NCBI GenBank assembly: GCA_030146745.1
Contig: JASLBD010000228.1
Coordinates: forward strand, 1 to 12,822
Direction: 5' to 3'
DNA: 12,822 nucleotides
Source: Allosphingosinicella sp.
GTDB lineage: Bacteria; Pseudomonadota; Alphaproteobacteria; Sphingomonadales; Sphingomonadaceae
The stretch's first letter is position 1, and each line of letters starts with the position of its first letter. The translations under genes and the position numbers were made by a program. The notes beneath the pieces are model-generated. The model was not told where the DNA came from. It ran no database searches and saw only the letters and a list, made by a program, of their open reading frames with translations. Below are positions 1-8,034 of this stretch, piece after piece.

Positions 1-93
1 GGGGCCGCGATCATCATCGCGAGCGGACTCTACACGCTTTTTCGCGAGCACCGGCTGGGGCGGGAAGCGGCACGCCAGGCACCGGTGCTTTGA
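1..93 (+). CDS. C-terminal end of a DMT/EamA-family membrane transporter (partial)
   Basis: The first 30 codons plus TGA (91-93) are open in frame 1 and run off the left edge. The peptide begins with a small-residue and isoleucine-rich hydrophobic stretch (GAAIIIASGLYTLF) and ends in a basic, polar tail (REHRLGREAARQ). This pattern, a last transmembrane helix followed by a short positively charged cytoplasmic tail, is typical of the last helix of drug/metabolite transporters of the EamA type, where the motif SGLY-x-L-x-R-E/R is common. The assignment rests on 30 residues only. The substrate cannot be inferred. The gene converges on the dehydrogenase at 228-1274, with a palindromic repeat between the two 3' ends. 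Confidence 0.5.
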   Translation, partial: GAAIIIASGLYTLFREHRLGREAARQAPVL

Positions 94-114
94 AGGTCGG
101 GCGTCGCCGAACCA

Positions 115-198
115 CCGCTCGCCCTGAGCCTGTCGAAGGGCCTTCCTTGCGGCGCCGGCGGTAGAAGAAGAGGGCTTCGACAAGCTCAGCCCGAACGG
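115..198. repeat. Double palindrome, family A (CTGAGC-TGTCGAAG type)
   Basis: Two arms, 115-141 and 172-198, are inverted copies of each other (the left arm reads CCGCTCGCCCTGAGCC..., and the right arm on the minus strand reads CCGTTCGGGCTGAGCT...). Each arm is also a small hairpin: GCCCT...AGGGC on the left and GGGCT...AGCCC on the right, with a loop close to GAGCYTGTCGA. The stem bases are swapped between arms while pairing is kept. The element lies between two convergent 3' ends, the usual site for REP/BIME-like elements, and may protect or separate the two transcripts. Confidence 0.8.
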
Positions 199-214
199 CA
201 TCCCCTTCCCCTGC

Positions 215-228
215 ACTCCGAAGGGAGT
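215..228 (-). terminator. Small hairpin overlapping the dehydrogenase stop codon
   Basis: On the minus strand ACTCC-CTTC-GGAGT forms a 5-bp stem starting inside the TGA stop codon of the dehydrogenase. It is not followed by a U tract (the next bases are GCAGGGGAAG). It could be a weak terminator or 3' stabiliser. The double palindrome 17 bases further on may do the same job better. Confidence 0.3.
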
Positions 229-1274
229 CAGCGCCCGATCAGGCGCATCGCCATGGAGTCGGCGACCTCGGCCGGATTGCGGCCGGTGGATGCGCTCTCG
301 CTCCAGATCTGCTCGAGCCGGACCGGAATCTGCTCGATCCGGCCTCGGACCGTCTCCTGGTCTCCGTCCTTCAGATATTCGGTCGAGACGTTGATGATCC
401 CGCCCGCATTGATCACGTAATCGGGGGCGTAGAGAATCCCGCGCTGGTGAATGAGCTGGCCATCGGCCGGGGTGGCGAGCTGGTTGTTGGCGCCGCCGGC
501 GACGACCGGCACATTAAGGGCCGCGATGGACTGGGCGGTAAGGACCGCGCCGAGCGCGTTGGGACTGAGCACGTCCGCCTCGAGGGTCATGATCGCCTCG
601 GGCTCGACCGCCTCGCCGCCGACTTCCGAGGCCAGCTTCCCGGCCCGATCACGGTCGATATCGGTGAGAGTGATCCTGGCCCCCTCCGCCGCGGCCCGGC
701 GGGCGAGGCCGGAGGCGACGCTGCCCGCGCCCTGGATGGCGAGGTGCACGCGCGCCAGGCTGTCCTTGCCGAGTGCGCGCTTGACGGCGGCCTTGACGCC
801 GAGGAAGACGCCGTAGCTGGTGTGAGGCCCGGGATCGCCGCCGACGTTGCCCTTCGCCACCGGCAGCCCGGCGACGTGGCTCGTCTCTTTCGACAAGGCG
901 ACCATGTCGGCGACGCTCATTCCGACATCCTCGGCCGTCACGTAACGGCCCCCCAGACCTTCGACCGCGCGGCCGTAGGCGGCGAGCATCTCCGAAGTCT
1001 TGGTGCGGTCTTCGTTCGCGAGGATGACGGCCTTGCCGCCGCCGAGGGGAAGGCCCGCCATCGCGTTCTTGAAGCTCATCCCGCGCGACAGCCGGAGCGC
1101 GTCGCGGACCGCCTCGCCGGGCTCGGCATAATGCCAGAAGCGGACGCCGCCGGCGGCGGGGCCGAGATAGGTCGAGTGAACGGCGATCACGGCGCACAGG
1201 CCGCTGGCGCTGTCCGTGACGAAGTGGACGATCTCATGATCGTCGAAATCGGGATAATCCCACGGGGCTTGCAT
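228..1274 (-). CDS. Glu/Leu/Phe/Val dehydrogenase, leucine-dehydrogenase-like
   Basis: A cytoplasmic amino-acid dehydrogenase (348 aa, the normal length for leucine and phenylalanine dehydrogenases) that reversibly deaminates a hydrophobic amino acid to its 2-oxo acid with NAD+. The N-terminal catalytic domain carries the family signature FKNAMAGLPLGGGK, with substrate-binding Lys69 and catalytic Lys81, and Asp116 in TAEDVG. The C-terminal Rossmann domain has the turn QGAGSVASG (181-189) and an acidic residue at the end of the second strand (TDID, about 205), as expected for NAD rather than NADP. Branched-chain amino-acid use is an inference, because substrate choice within the family rests on few residues. 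The ATG at 1274 has AGGA at a good distance. Only 28 bases separate the start from tRNA-His, so the gene is probably co-transcribed with the tRNA. Confidence 0.93.
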   Translation of the reverse strand: MQAPWDYPDFDDHEIVHFVTDSASGLCAVIAVHSTYLGPAAGGVRFWHYAEPGEAVRDALRLSRGMSFKNAMAGLPLGGGKAVILANEDRTKTSEMLAAYGRAVEGLGGRYVTAEDVGMSVADMVALSKETSHVAGLPVAKGNVGGDPGPHTSYGVFLGVKAAVKRALGKDSLARVHLAIQGAGSVASGLARRAAAEGARITLTDIDRDRAGKLASEVGGEAVEPEAIMTLEADVLSPNALGAVLTAQSIAALNVPVVAGGANNQLATPADGQLIHQRGILYAPDYVINAGGIINVSTEYLKDGDQETVRGRIEQIPVRLEQIWSESASTGRNPAEVADSMAMRLIGR

Positions 1275-1282
1275 TGAAATGT

Positions 1283-1297
1283 CCTGAACTGGTCAGG
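1283..1297 (-). other. Hairpin between tRNA-His and the dehydrogenase start
   Basis: On the minus strand CCTGA-CCAGT-TCAGG forms a 5-bp perfect stem immediately after the encoded CCA of tRNA-His. Its right arm runs into the AGGA Shine-Dalgarno of the dehydrogenase. It may be a tRNA 3'-trailer structure or may moderate translation of the downstream gene. Confidence 0.4.
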
Positions 1298-1302
1298 CGC
1301 GG

Positions 1303-1379
1303 TGGGGCGATCGACGGGGCTTGAACCCGCGACCCCCGGTACCACAAACCGGTGCTCTAACCAACTGAGCTACGATCGC
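1303..1379 (-). tRNA. tRNA-His (anticodon GTG)
   Basis: The minus strand folds into a complete 77-nt cloverleaf. The acceptor GCGATCG pairs with CGATCGC, the D arm is GCTC...GAGC, the anticodon stem CCGGT/ACCGG carries loop TTGTGGT (anticodon GTG), the T arm is GCGGG-TTCGAAC-CCCGT, the discriminator is C73 and CCA is encoded. Base 1380 gives a G at position -1 facing C73, the identity element specific to tRNA-His, which confirms the assignment. The gene lies between the MATE gene and the dehydrogenase on the same strand. Confidence 0.97.
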
Positions 1380-1383
1380 CACT

Positions 1384-1406
1384 GCGCGCCTTGAGGTGCG
1401 GCGCGC
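1384..1406. repeat. 7-bp GC inverted repeat between the tRNA-His -10 and its 5' end
   Basis: GCGCGCC (1384-1390) and GGCGCGC (1400-1406) are perfect inverted copies around a 9-base spacer, four bases before the G-1 position of tRNA-His. On the minus strand this is a strong hairpin just after the MATE stop codon, so it may end MATE transcription or form the leader of the pre-tRNA. There is no U tract. Confidence 0.5.
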
Positions 1407-1435
1407 ACATAGGGGACGGGGCGCCCGAGCGTCAA
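1407..1435 (-). promoter_or_regulatory. Candidate sigma-70 promoter of tRNA-His
   Basis: On the minus strand TTGACG (1435-1430) is followed after 17 bases by CTATGT (1412-1407). A start about 7 bases later falls near 1400, some 20 bases before the mature tRNA. The -35 hexamer contains the TGA stop codon of the MATE gene (1434-1432), so the promoter starts inside the upstream gene. Confidence 0.55.
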
Positions 1436-2823
1436 GGTCGCCAATCGGCGAGGCCGAGCCGTTCGCGCCGCATCCAGCGCGCGAGAAGCATGATCGCGAC
1501 CGCGGCGAGGCCGGCGGCGAGACCGATCCAGATGCCGACTCCTTCCCAGCCGAGGCCGAAGCCGAGGCCGACTCCGGTCACCAGGCCGATCACCCAATAG
1601 CCGATGCCGGCATAGACCATCGGCACCTTCGTATCCTGAAGCCCCCTCAGCATTCCGGCGGCGACGACCTGGGCGCCGTCGAAAATCTGGAAGAAGGCGG
1701 CGACGATCAGGAAGGAGACGGCGAGCGGAATGACGGCCTGGTTGGCGGGAAGCGCGGGATCGAGGAACATCGTCACCAGGGCATAAGGCATGGCGATCAT
1801 GAGAAGCCCGGTCAGCGACATGAAGCCCGTGCCCAGCGCGAAGGCGGTCCAGCCGGCGCGGGCGATCCCGGCGCGGTCGCGGCGCCCGAACGCGAGTCCG
1901 ACCCGGACCGTCGCCGCCTGCGACAGGCCCATCGGCACCATGAAGCTCAGGGCGGCGAGCTGGATGGCGATGGCGTGGGCGGCGATCGATTCGGCGCCGA
2001 TCAGCCCCATCAGGAACACCGCGGCGTTGAAGATGGTGATCTCCAGCGCCAGGGTCACCGCGATCGGCAATCCCAGCCGCCAGACCTCGCGGAAGCGCGG
2101 CCAATCCGACCGCCAGAAATGGCCGAAGAGGTGGAAGCGGCGGAATTGTTTGTGGGTCAGCACCACTGTCAACATCCCGACGAACATCAGCGTGTTGGCC
2201 ATCGCGCTGCCGATGCCGGCGCCGACGATACCGAGCCTCGGCAGGCCGAGGTGGCCGAAGATCAGTCCGTAATTGACGACCCCGTTGAAGACGACGGCGA
2301 CCACCCCAACCACGAACGACCAGAGCGGCTTCTCGAGCGCCGAGATGAAGGAGCGCAGCACCAGATACCAGAGATAGGGGAGGAAGCCCCATTGCAGGGC
2401 GCGAACGAAGAGCTGGGCGTCCGCCGCCAGCCCCGGATCCTGGCCCATGGCGACGAGGATCGAGCCGCTGAACCAGAGCACGATCCAGACGGGAATGGTG
2501 AGGGCGACCGCCGCCCACATGCCCTGGCGCACCGTGCGGCGGACGTCGCGGACGCTGTGGCGGCGCTCGCCCAGCTCCTTGGCGATCATCGGGGCGGTCG
2601 CGGTGACGAGGCCGATGCCGAAGATCAGGAAGGCGAAATAGATGTTCACGCCCAGCGTCCCGGCGGCCAGGACCGAGGGCCCGGCCCAGCCCAGCAGGAC
2701 GACGTCGGTGACGTGGATCAGCGCCTGGGCGATGTTGGTGAGGATGAGCGGCCAGGCAAGCGCCACCGTCGCGCGAATCTCGTCGCGCCAGAGGCGGCGG
2801 GTCTCGGGGCTCCGCTGAAGCAT
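1432..2823 (-). CDS. MATE-family multidrug/cation efflux transporter
   Basis: An inner-membrane antiporter of the MATE (NorM/DinF-like) family, expected to export drugs or organic cations in exchange for Na+ or H+. The protein has about twelve hydrophobic helices arranged as two similar halves. The first helix, WPLILTNIAQALIHVTDVV, is characteristic, and the second half opens with LGLPIAVTLALEITIFNAAV. The reading frame is open from an ATG at 2862 (476 aa). I prefer the ATG at 2823 (463 aa, MLQRSPETRR...) because it has TAGGGG upstream at usable distance, it fits the family length of about 450-460, and the longer start abuts the palindromic repeat at 2863-2951 with no ribosome site. The 3' end overlaps the tRNA-His promoter. 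Substrate unknown. Confidence 0.94.
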   Translation of the reverse strand: MLQRSPETRRLWRDEIRATVALAWPLILTNIAQALIHVTDVVLLGWAGPSVLAAGTLGVNIYFAFLIFGIGLVTATAPMIAKELGERRHSVRDVRRTVRQGMWAAVALTIPVWIVLWFSGSILVAMGQDPGLAADAQLFVRALQWGFLPYLWYLVLRSFISALEKPLWSFVVGVVAVVFNGVVNYGLIFGHLGLPRLGIVGAGIGSAMANTLMFVGMLTVVLTHKQFRRFHLFGHFWRSDWPRFREVWRLGLPIAVTLALEITIFNAAVFLMGLIGAESIAAHAIAIQLAALSFMVPMGLSQAATVRVGLAFGRRDRAGIARAGWTAFALGTGFMSLTGLLMIAMPYALVTMFLDPALPANQAVIPLAVSFLIVAAFFQIFDGAQVVAAGMLRGLQDTKVPMVYAGIGYWVIGLVTGVGLGFGLGWEGVGIWIGLAAGLAAVAIMLLARWMRRERLGLADWRP

Positions 2824-2862
2824 GGCGGTGCCCCTAGACGCTGCCAGGGCGGAACGGAACAT

Positions 2863-2951
2863 CCGTCGTCCCAGCGAAGGCTGGGACCCCAGGGGGTGAA
2901 GTCCTCGGCGCCTTTCACCCGCTGAGGCCCCAGCCTTCGCTGGGGCGACGG
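2863..2951. repeat. Nested double palindrome, family B (CCAGCGAAGGCTGGG type)
   Basis: Left arm 2863-2890 begins CCGTCGTCCCAGCGAAGGCT. Right arm 2926-2951 is its inverted copy, differing at the stem base (TCCCAGC-GAAG-GCTGGGA against CCCCAGC-GAAG-GCTGGGG). The match continues inward through GGGTGAA (near 2894) and TTCACCC (near 2914), so the whole 89 bases can form one long imperfect hairpin or two small ones. Unlike the other two elements, it sits between divergently transcribed genes, close to both promoters. Confidence 0.85.
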
Positions 2952-2990
2952 TGCTTTCGCCGGCACGACGTCGTACCCATATCGCCTCTC

Positions 2991-3989
2991 ATGATCCCCC
3001 TCTCAGTCCTCGACCTGGCCCCGGTCCCGGAGGGCGACGACGCCGGCCGGGCGTTGCGCAACTCGCTGAAGCTCGCCCGGGCGGCGGAGAAGCTCGGCTA
3101 TCGCCGCTTCTGGATGGCGGAGCATCATTCGATGCCCGGCATCGCCAGCGCGGCGACCGCGGTCGCCCTCGCCTTCGTCGGCTCGGGCACCTCGAGCATC
3201 CGCATCGGAGCCGGTGGCGTAATGCTTCCCAACCACGCGCCCCTGGTCGTCGCCGAGCAGTTCGGAACGCTCGAGTCGCTTTTCCCGGGCCGGGTCGATC
3301 TCGGCCTCGGCCGGGCGCCGGGCACCGACCGCGCCGCCGCCTTCGCCCTGCGCCGCAACCTCGCCTCCGACGAGAACCAGTTCCCCAACGACGTCGTCGA
3401 GCTGATGGGCTATTTCGAGCGGCAGGAAGGTCGAGCCGTCCGGGCGGTTCCGGGCGAGGGGCTGGACATCCCGATCTGGATCCTCGGCTCGAGCCTGTTC
3501 GGGGCGCAGCTGGCGGCGATGCTCGGCCTGCCCTACGCCTTCGCCTCGCATTTCGCGCCCGCGCAGATGATGGAGGCGACCCAGGTCTATCGAGAGCGTT
3601 TCCAGCCTTCGGCCCGGCTCGATCGCCCTTATGTGATGCTCGGGTTCAACGCCTTCGCCGCGGAGAGCGCCGAGCAAGCCGAATTGCTCGCCACCTCGGT
3701 GCAGCAGGCCTTCGTCAACCTGCGCAGCGGCAATCCCGGCAAGCTGCCCCCGCCCCGCCCCGGCTTCGCCGGGACCCTGCCTCCGCAGGCGCGCGCCATG
3801 CTCGACCAGGTCCTGGCCTGCTCGGCGACCGGCACCGCCGCGACGGTGGAGGCGAAGATCGGGGCGTTCGTGGAGCTGACCGGCGCCGACGAGCTGATGA
3901 TCACGTCGCAGATATACGATCACGGGGCGCGGCTGCGGTCGTACGAGATCGTTGCCGGGGCTGTTGGACAGTCGTCATCCCGGACTTGA
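2991..3989 (+). CDS. LLM-class flavin-dependent oxidoreductase (luciferase family, group 1)
   Basis: A predicted FMN-dependent oxidoreductase with the bacterial-luciferase TIM-barrel fold (332 aa, normal length). The N-terminus [12 protein letters not shown], then [18 protein letters not shown] (37-54), then [20 protein letters not shown] (75-94), and [13 protein letters not shown] (101-113) are hallmarks of the group 1 luciferase-like subfamily (YhbW-like). The substrate is not known for this group. The ATG at 2991 lacks a clear Shine-Dalgarno, but the conserved sequence begins three residues later, so the start is sound. The stop codon and last few residues (SSSRT) come from the palindromic repeat at 3973-4061, so the native C-terminus may have been replaced by the repeat. 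Converges with the MmcQ/YjbR gene. Confidence 0.92.
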   Translation: MIPLSVLDLAPVPEGDDAGRALRNSLKLARAAEKLGYRRFWMAEHHSMPGIASAATAVALAFVGSGTSSIRIGAGGVMLPNHAPLVVAEQFGTLESLFPGRVDLGLGRAPGTDRAAAFALRRNLASDENQFPNDVVELMGYFERQEGRAVRAVPGEGLDIPIWILGSSLFGAQLAAMLGLPYAFASHFAPAQMMEATQVYRERFQPSARLDRPYVMLGFNAFAAESAEQAELLATSVQQAFVNLRSGNPGKLPPPRPGFAGTLPPQARAMLDQVLACSATGTAATVEAKIGAFVELTGADELMITSQIYDHGARLRSYEIVAGAVGQSSSRT

Positions 3990-4061
3990 TCCGGGACCCT
4001 TGAACACGGTCTTCTCCGAATGTCGCGGTGTGCATGGATTCCGGCCTTCGCCGGAATGACG
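3973..4061. repeat. Double palindrome, family C (CGTCATCCCGGACTTGATCCGGG type)
   Basis: Left arm 3973-3999 contains the hairpin CCCGGA-CTTGA-TCCGGG. Right arm 4034-4061 contains TTCCGGC-GAAG-GCCGGAA on the minus strand. Both arms share the outer sequence CGTCAT pointing inward from each end. This is the widespread alphaproteobacterial intergenic repeat whose translations read VIPDLIRDP and VIPAKAGIH. Both readings are present here (3974-4003 on plus, about 4034-4062 on minus). It lies between convergent genes, overlapping the stop of one and ending 4 bases from the stop of the other. Confidence 0.9.
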
Positions 4062-4065
4062 GCTG

Positions 4066-4431
4066 TCAGCGCGAATCCAGCTCCTTGACCAGCTTCTTCG
4101 GCGCCTGCGCCCGGTAGCTCTCGTCGATCCACTCCTCGAGCTGCTCCAGGCTCGGCATCTCGCCTTCCGATGGGGTGAAGCTCACCCAGCCCGATTTGCC
4201 GAGCCCGTAGGCGGTCGGCTTCGAATATGGCAGTTCGAGCGCCACCTCCCCGGTATAGGGAAGCTTGACGGAGAGGCTGAACGGCCGGCCTGCGACCGGA
4301 AGATAGGCGAAGGTCTTGTCGTTGACGGCGAGGTCGTCATGGTCCGGCCAGGGCGACTTCGAATGGGCGCCCGGATAAGCCAGTCCGAAAGCCCGAAGCG
4401 CCTTCAGGACCGGGTCGGTCTCTTCGCTCAT
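4066..4431 (-). CDS. MmcQ/YjbR family protein
   Basis: A small cytoplasmic protein (121 aa) of the MmcQ/YjbR family (CyaY-like fold, often annotated as DNA-binding on structural grounds, true role unknown). Family features seen are an N-terminal helix with LRAFGLAYPGA, then a proline and tryptophan-containing turn (SPWPDHDDLAVNDKTFAYL, 26-44), a central strand set (FSLSVKLP), the SKPTAYGLGKSGWVSF segment (70-85), and a C-terminal helical EEWIDESYRAQAPKKL. The ATG at 4431 is preceded by GAGGAGG at 8 bases. The stop lies 4 bases beyond repeat family C. It is divergent from the small acidic gene at 4483. Confidence 0.9.
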   Translation of the reverse strand: MSEETDPVLKALRAFGLAYPGAHSKSPWPDHDDLAVNDKTFAYLPVAGRPFSLSVKLPYTGEVALELPYSKPTAYGLGKSGWVSFTPSEGEMPSLEQLEEWIDESYRAQAPKKLVKELDSR

Positions 4432-4482
4432 CGCCGGAACCTCCTCGCGGCGCCGTCATTAGCACTGGCGAGGAGAATTTGC

Positions 4483-4689
4483 ATGGACGACAAGGCGAAG
4501 ATCAGCACCGGCCCCAACGAGCGGGCCCGCAACGAAAGCCTCGCCGGGACCGGGCCAGGCGTTCCGGATGATGCCCGCGGCCCGGGAGAGGAGCTTCCGG
4601 AGCCTCCGACGGAGGAGGAGGTGGAACGCGCCGCGGAGGCGCTGGGCCTTCCAGGCCGGAGCGAGGAGCAGCCGCTGGAGGGGCAGTAG
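4483..4689 (+). CDS. Small acidic hypothetical protein (68 aa)
   Basis: A short gene with a good GAGGAG ribosome site 8 bases before the ATG at 4483. The same frame is open further upstream to 4339, but that would run antisense through the MmcQ/YjbR start and has no ribosome site, so I choose the short form. The product is hydrophilic, with no membrane segment or signal peptide. It is rich in Glu, Pro and Gly, with an acidic centre (EELPEPPTEEEVERAAEALG) and a short predicted helix at VERAAEALGL. I do not recognise a family. It is probably intrinsically disordered in large part. Divergent from the MmcQ/YjbR gene; tRNA-Val converges 28 bases beyond its stop. Confidence 0.6.
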   Translation: MDDKAKISTGPNERARNESLAGTGPGVPDDARGPGEELPEPPTEEEVERAAEALGLPGRSEEQPLEGQ

Positions 4690-4717
4690 AGGTCCCCCCT
4701 CTCCCGATGGGAAGGCG

Positions 4718-4792
4718 TGGTGGGCGCGGTAGGGATTGAACCTACGACCCCACCCGTGTGAAGGGTGTGCTCTACCACTGAGCTACGCGCCC
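4718..4792 (-). tRNA. tRNA-Val (anticodon CAC)
   Basis: A 75-nt cloverleaf on the minus strand. The acceptor GGGCGCG pairs with CGCGCCC, the D arm is GCTC...GAGC, the anticodon stem CACCC/GGGTG carries loop TTCACAC (anticodon CAC, reading GUG), the T arm is GTAGG-TTCAATC-CCTAC, the discriminator is A73, and CCA is encoded. It lies 59 bases downstream of hup on the same strand. Any own promoter would be in that gap, where TGGACA-N17-TAAGTG (about 4839-4811) is only a weak candidate. Confidence 0.97.
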
Positions 4793-4851
4793 ACGCCGCT
4801 TGAGAAGGCGCCACTTAGTAACGCTCGGGCGGACTGTCCAGTTTGGACGTA

Positions 4852-5127
4852 TCAGCGTCCGACCGAATCCTTCAGCACCTTGCCCGCCTTGAATTTCGGC
4901 TGGGTCGATTCCTTGATCTGCATCGGCTCGCCGGTCCGCGGGTTGCGGCCGGTGGAGGCCTTGCGCTTGGAGCAGGAGAAGGTGCCGAAACCGACCAGCC
5001 GGACCTCGTCGCCGCGTTTGAGAGCGCTCTGGATCGTGTCGAACACGCCTTCGACCGCCCGGGTCGCGTCCCCGCGGCTGAGCCCGGTCGCGTCGGCCAC
5101 GGCCCCGATAAGCTCCTGCTTGTTCAT
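4852..5127 (-). CDS. hup: HU family DNA-binding protein
   Basis: A histone-like nucleoid protein (91 aa, normal HU length) that binds and bends DNA as a dimer without strong sequence preference. The helical N-terminus MNKQELIGAVADATGLS, the hinge VRLVGFGTFSCSKRKAS (42-58) and the beta-arm tip GRNPRTGE (60-67) with the intercalating proline (P63) are all present. The C-terminal helix FKAGKVLKDSV is intact. The frame is open further upstream, but the start at 5127 matches the family exactly and has a GGGAG site. The gene follows lon on the same strand, as hupB does in Escherichia coli, with a separate promoter in the gap. A single-copy HU of the hupB type is likely, but HU and HupA/B cannot be told apart from one gene. 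Confidence 0.97.
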   Translation of the reverse strand: MNKQELIGAVADATGLSRGDATRAVEGVFDTIQSALKRGDEVRLVGFGTFSCSKRKASTGRNPRTGEPMQIKESTQPKFKAGKVLKDSVGR

Positions 5128-5178
5128 CTCTCCCGAACCCCCTTTATTCCGATTGAGTCGCAGTTGGCGCTTCCGTCC

Positions 5179-5208
5179 ATCTAACGGCAGGAGCGGAGAG
5201 GGAGTCAA
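5179..5208 (-). promoter_or_regulatory. Candidate sigma-70 promoter of hup, overlapping a GANTC site
   Basis: On the minus strand TTGACT (5208-5203), 18 bases, then TTAGAT (5184-5179). A start near 5172 gives a leader of about 45 bases. The -35 box overlaps GAGTC (5202-5206), a CcrM methylation site, and a second GAGTC lies at 5155-5159 in the leader. Confidence 0.5.
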
Positions 5209-5280
5209 AAGGAAAGCGCGACTTTCGATGGGAAAATCGCGCGGTCCTGATCCAAATTGATTGATGCGCTGCACAATTGC

Positions 5281-5307
5281 CCTCCCTGCCGCGAAGCGGC
5301 GGGGAGG
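5281..5307 (-). terminator. Strong hairpin just after lon
   Basis: Four bases after the lon stop, CCTCCC-C-GCCGC-TTC-GCGGC-A-GGGAGG (minus strand) forms an 11-bp GC stem with one mismatch and a tight loop. It is followed by GGCAATTG rather than a U run, so it is either a non-canonical intrinsic terminator or a 3' stabiliser and processing element separating lon from hup. Confidence 0.6.
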
Positions 5308-5311
5308 ATAA

Positions 5312-7723
<2,412 letters not shown>

Positions 7724-7764
7724 AACAAACTCCACATGCAGGCCCTTGAGGCCTTCTTGCAACC

Positions 7765-7793
7765 TATATGGGGTGAACGCCCCCGTCATCAAT
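7765..7793 (-). promoter_or_regulatory. Heat-shock (sigma-32/RpoH-type) promoter of lon
   Basis: On the minus strand ATTGAT (7793-7788) is followed after 14 bases by CCCCATATA (7773-7765). The -10 matches the RpoH consensus CCCCATNTA at every defined base, and the -35 keeps the TTGA core. lon is a classical RpoH target. Transcription would start near 7758, giving a leader of about 35 bases to the GTG at 7723. Confidence 0.8.
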
Positions 7794-7938
7794 GCGATCG
7801 GAGGCCCGCCGCTCGGGCGCCGCCGCCCGGGCCGGAAAACGGCCCGCCGATTGCCCCTTTTCGACCTTCTTCCATTATGGCAAACCTGCCAAGGGGTTAG
7901 GCCGTGCACCGACTCCGGAAAGCAGGGGGCTGCAACAT

Positions 7939-7976
7939 TTGACACACAGGCGTCGGGCCTGCGGCATCAAGCCGCA
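7939..7976 (+). promoter_or_regulatory. Candidate promoter with overlapping palindrome before the exported-protein pair
   Basis: A perfect TTGACA lies at 7939-7944. The -10 at 17-18 bases (CGGCAT/GGCATC) is poor, so the promoter is uncertain. TGCGGC-ATCAA-GCCGCA (7960-7976), a perfect 6-bp inverted repeat, covers exactly that -10 region and could be an operator or a leader hairpin. The rest of the 311-base divergent gap (7724-8034) shows only the lon promoter and no gene that I can support. Confidence 0.3.
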
Positions 7977-8034
7977 ACAGGGTGGGATTAGCGCCCCTTC
8001 GAGAGGCCAGTCAGGCACATCGGGGAGTTGTTTT

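Noticed and set aside
2824..2862. Longer MATE start at 2862
   Set aside because: It would abut repeat family B with no ribosome site; the ATG at 2823 has one.
1396..2925. 509-codon open frame on the plus strand
   Set aside because: It is antisense to the MATE gene; its product is His/Arg/Asp/Gly-rich low-complexity sequence, as expected from GC-rich codon shadows.
2951..4003. 350-codon plus-strand frame ending in VIPDLIRDP
   Set aside because: It is a shifted frame of the flavin oxidoreductase running into repeat family [10 protein letters not shown] is the usual translation of that repeat, not a protein motif.
4436..4460. GGAAC-N16-CATT before the 68-aa gene as an EcfG promoter
   Set aside because: The GGAAC is part of the reverse complement of the MmcQ/YjbR ribosome site (GAGGAGGTTCC), and the -10 is imperfect, so the match is better explained by that.
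4836..4848. GTCCA-GTT-TGGAC hairpin after hup as a terminator
   Set aside because: Only 5 bp, no U tract; too weak to call.
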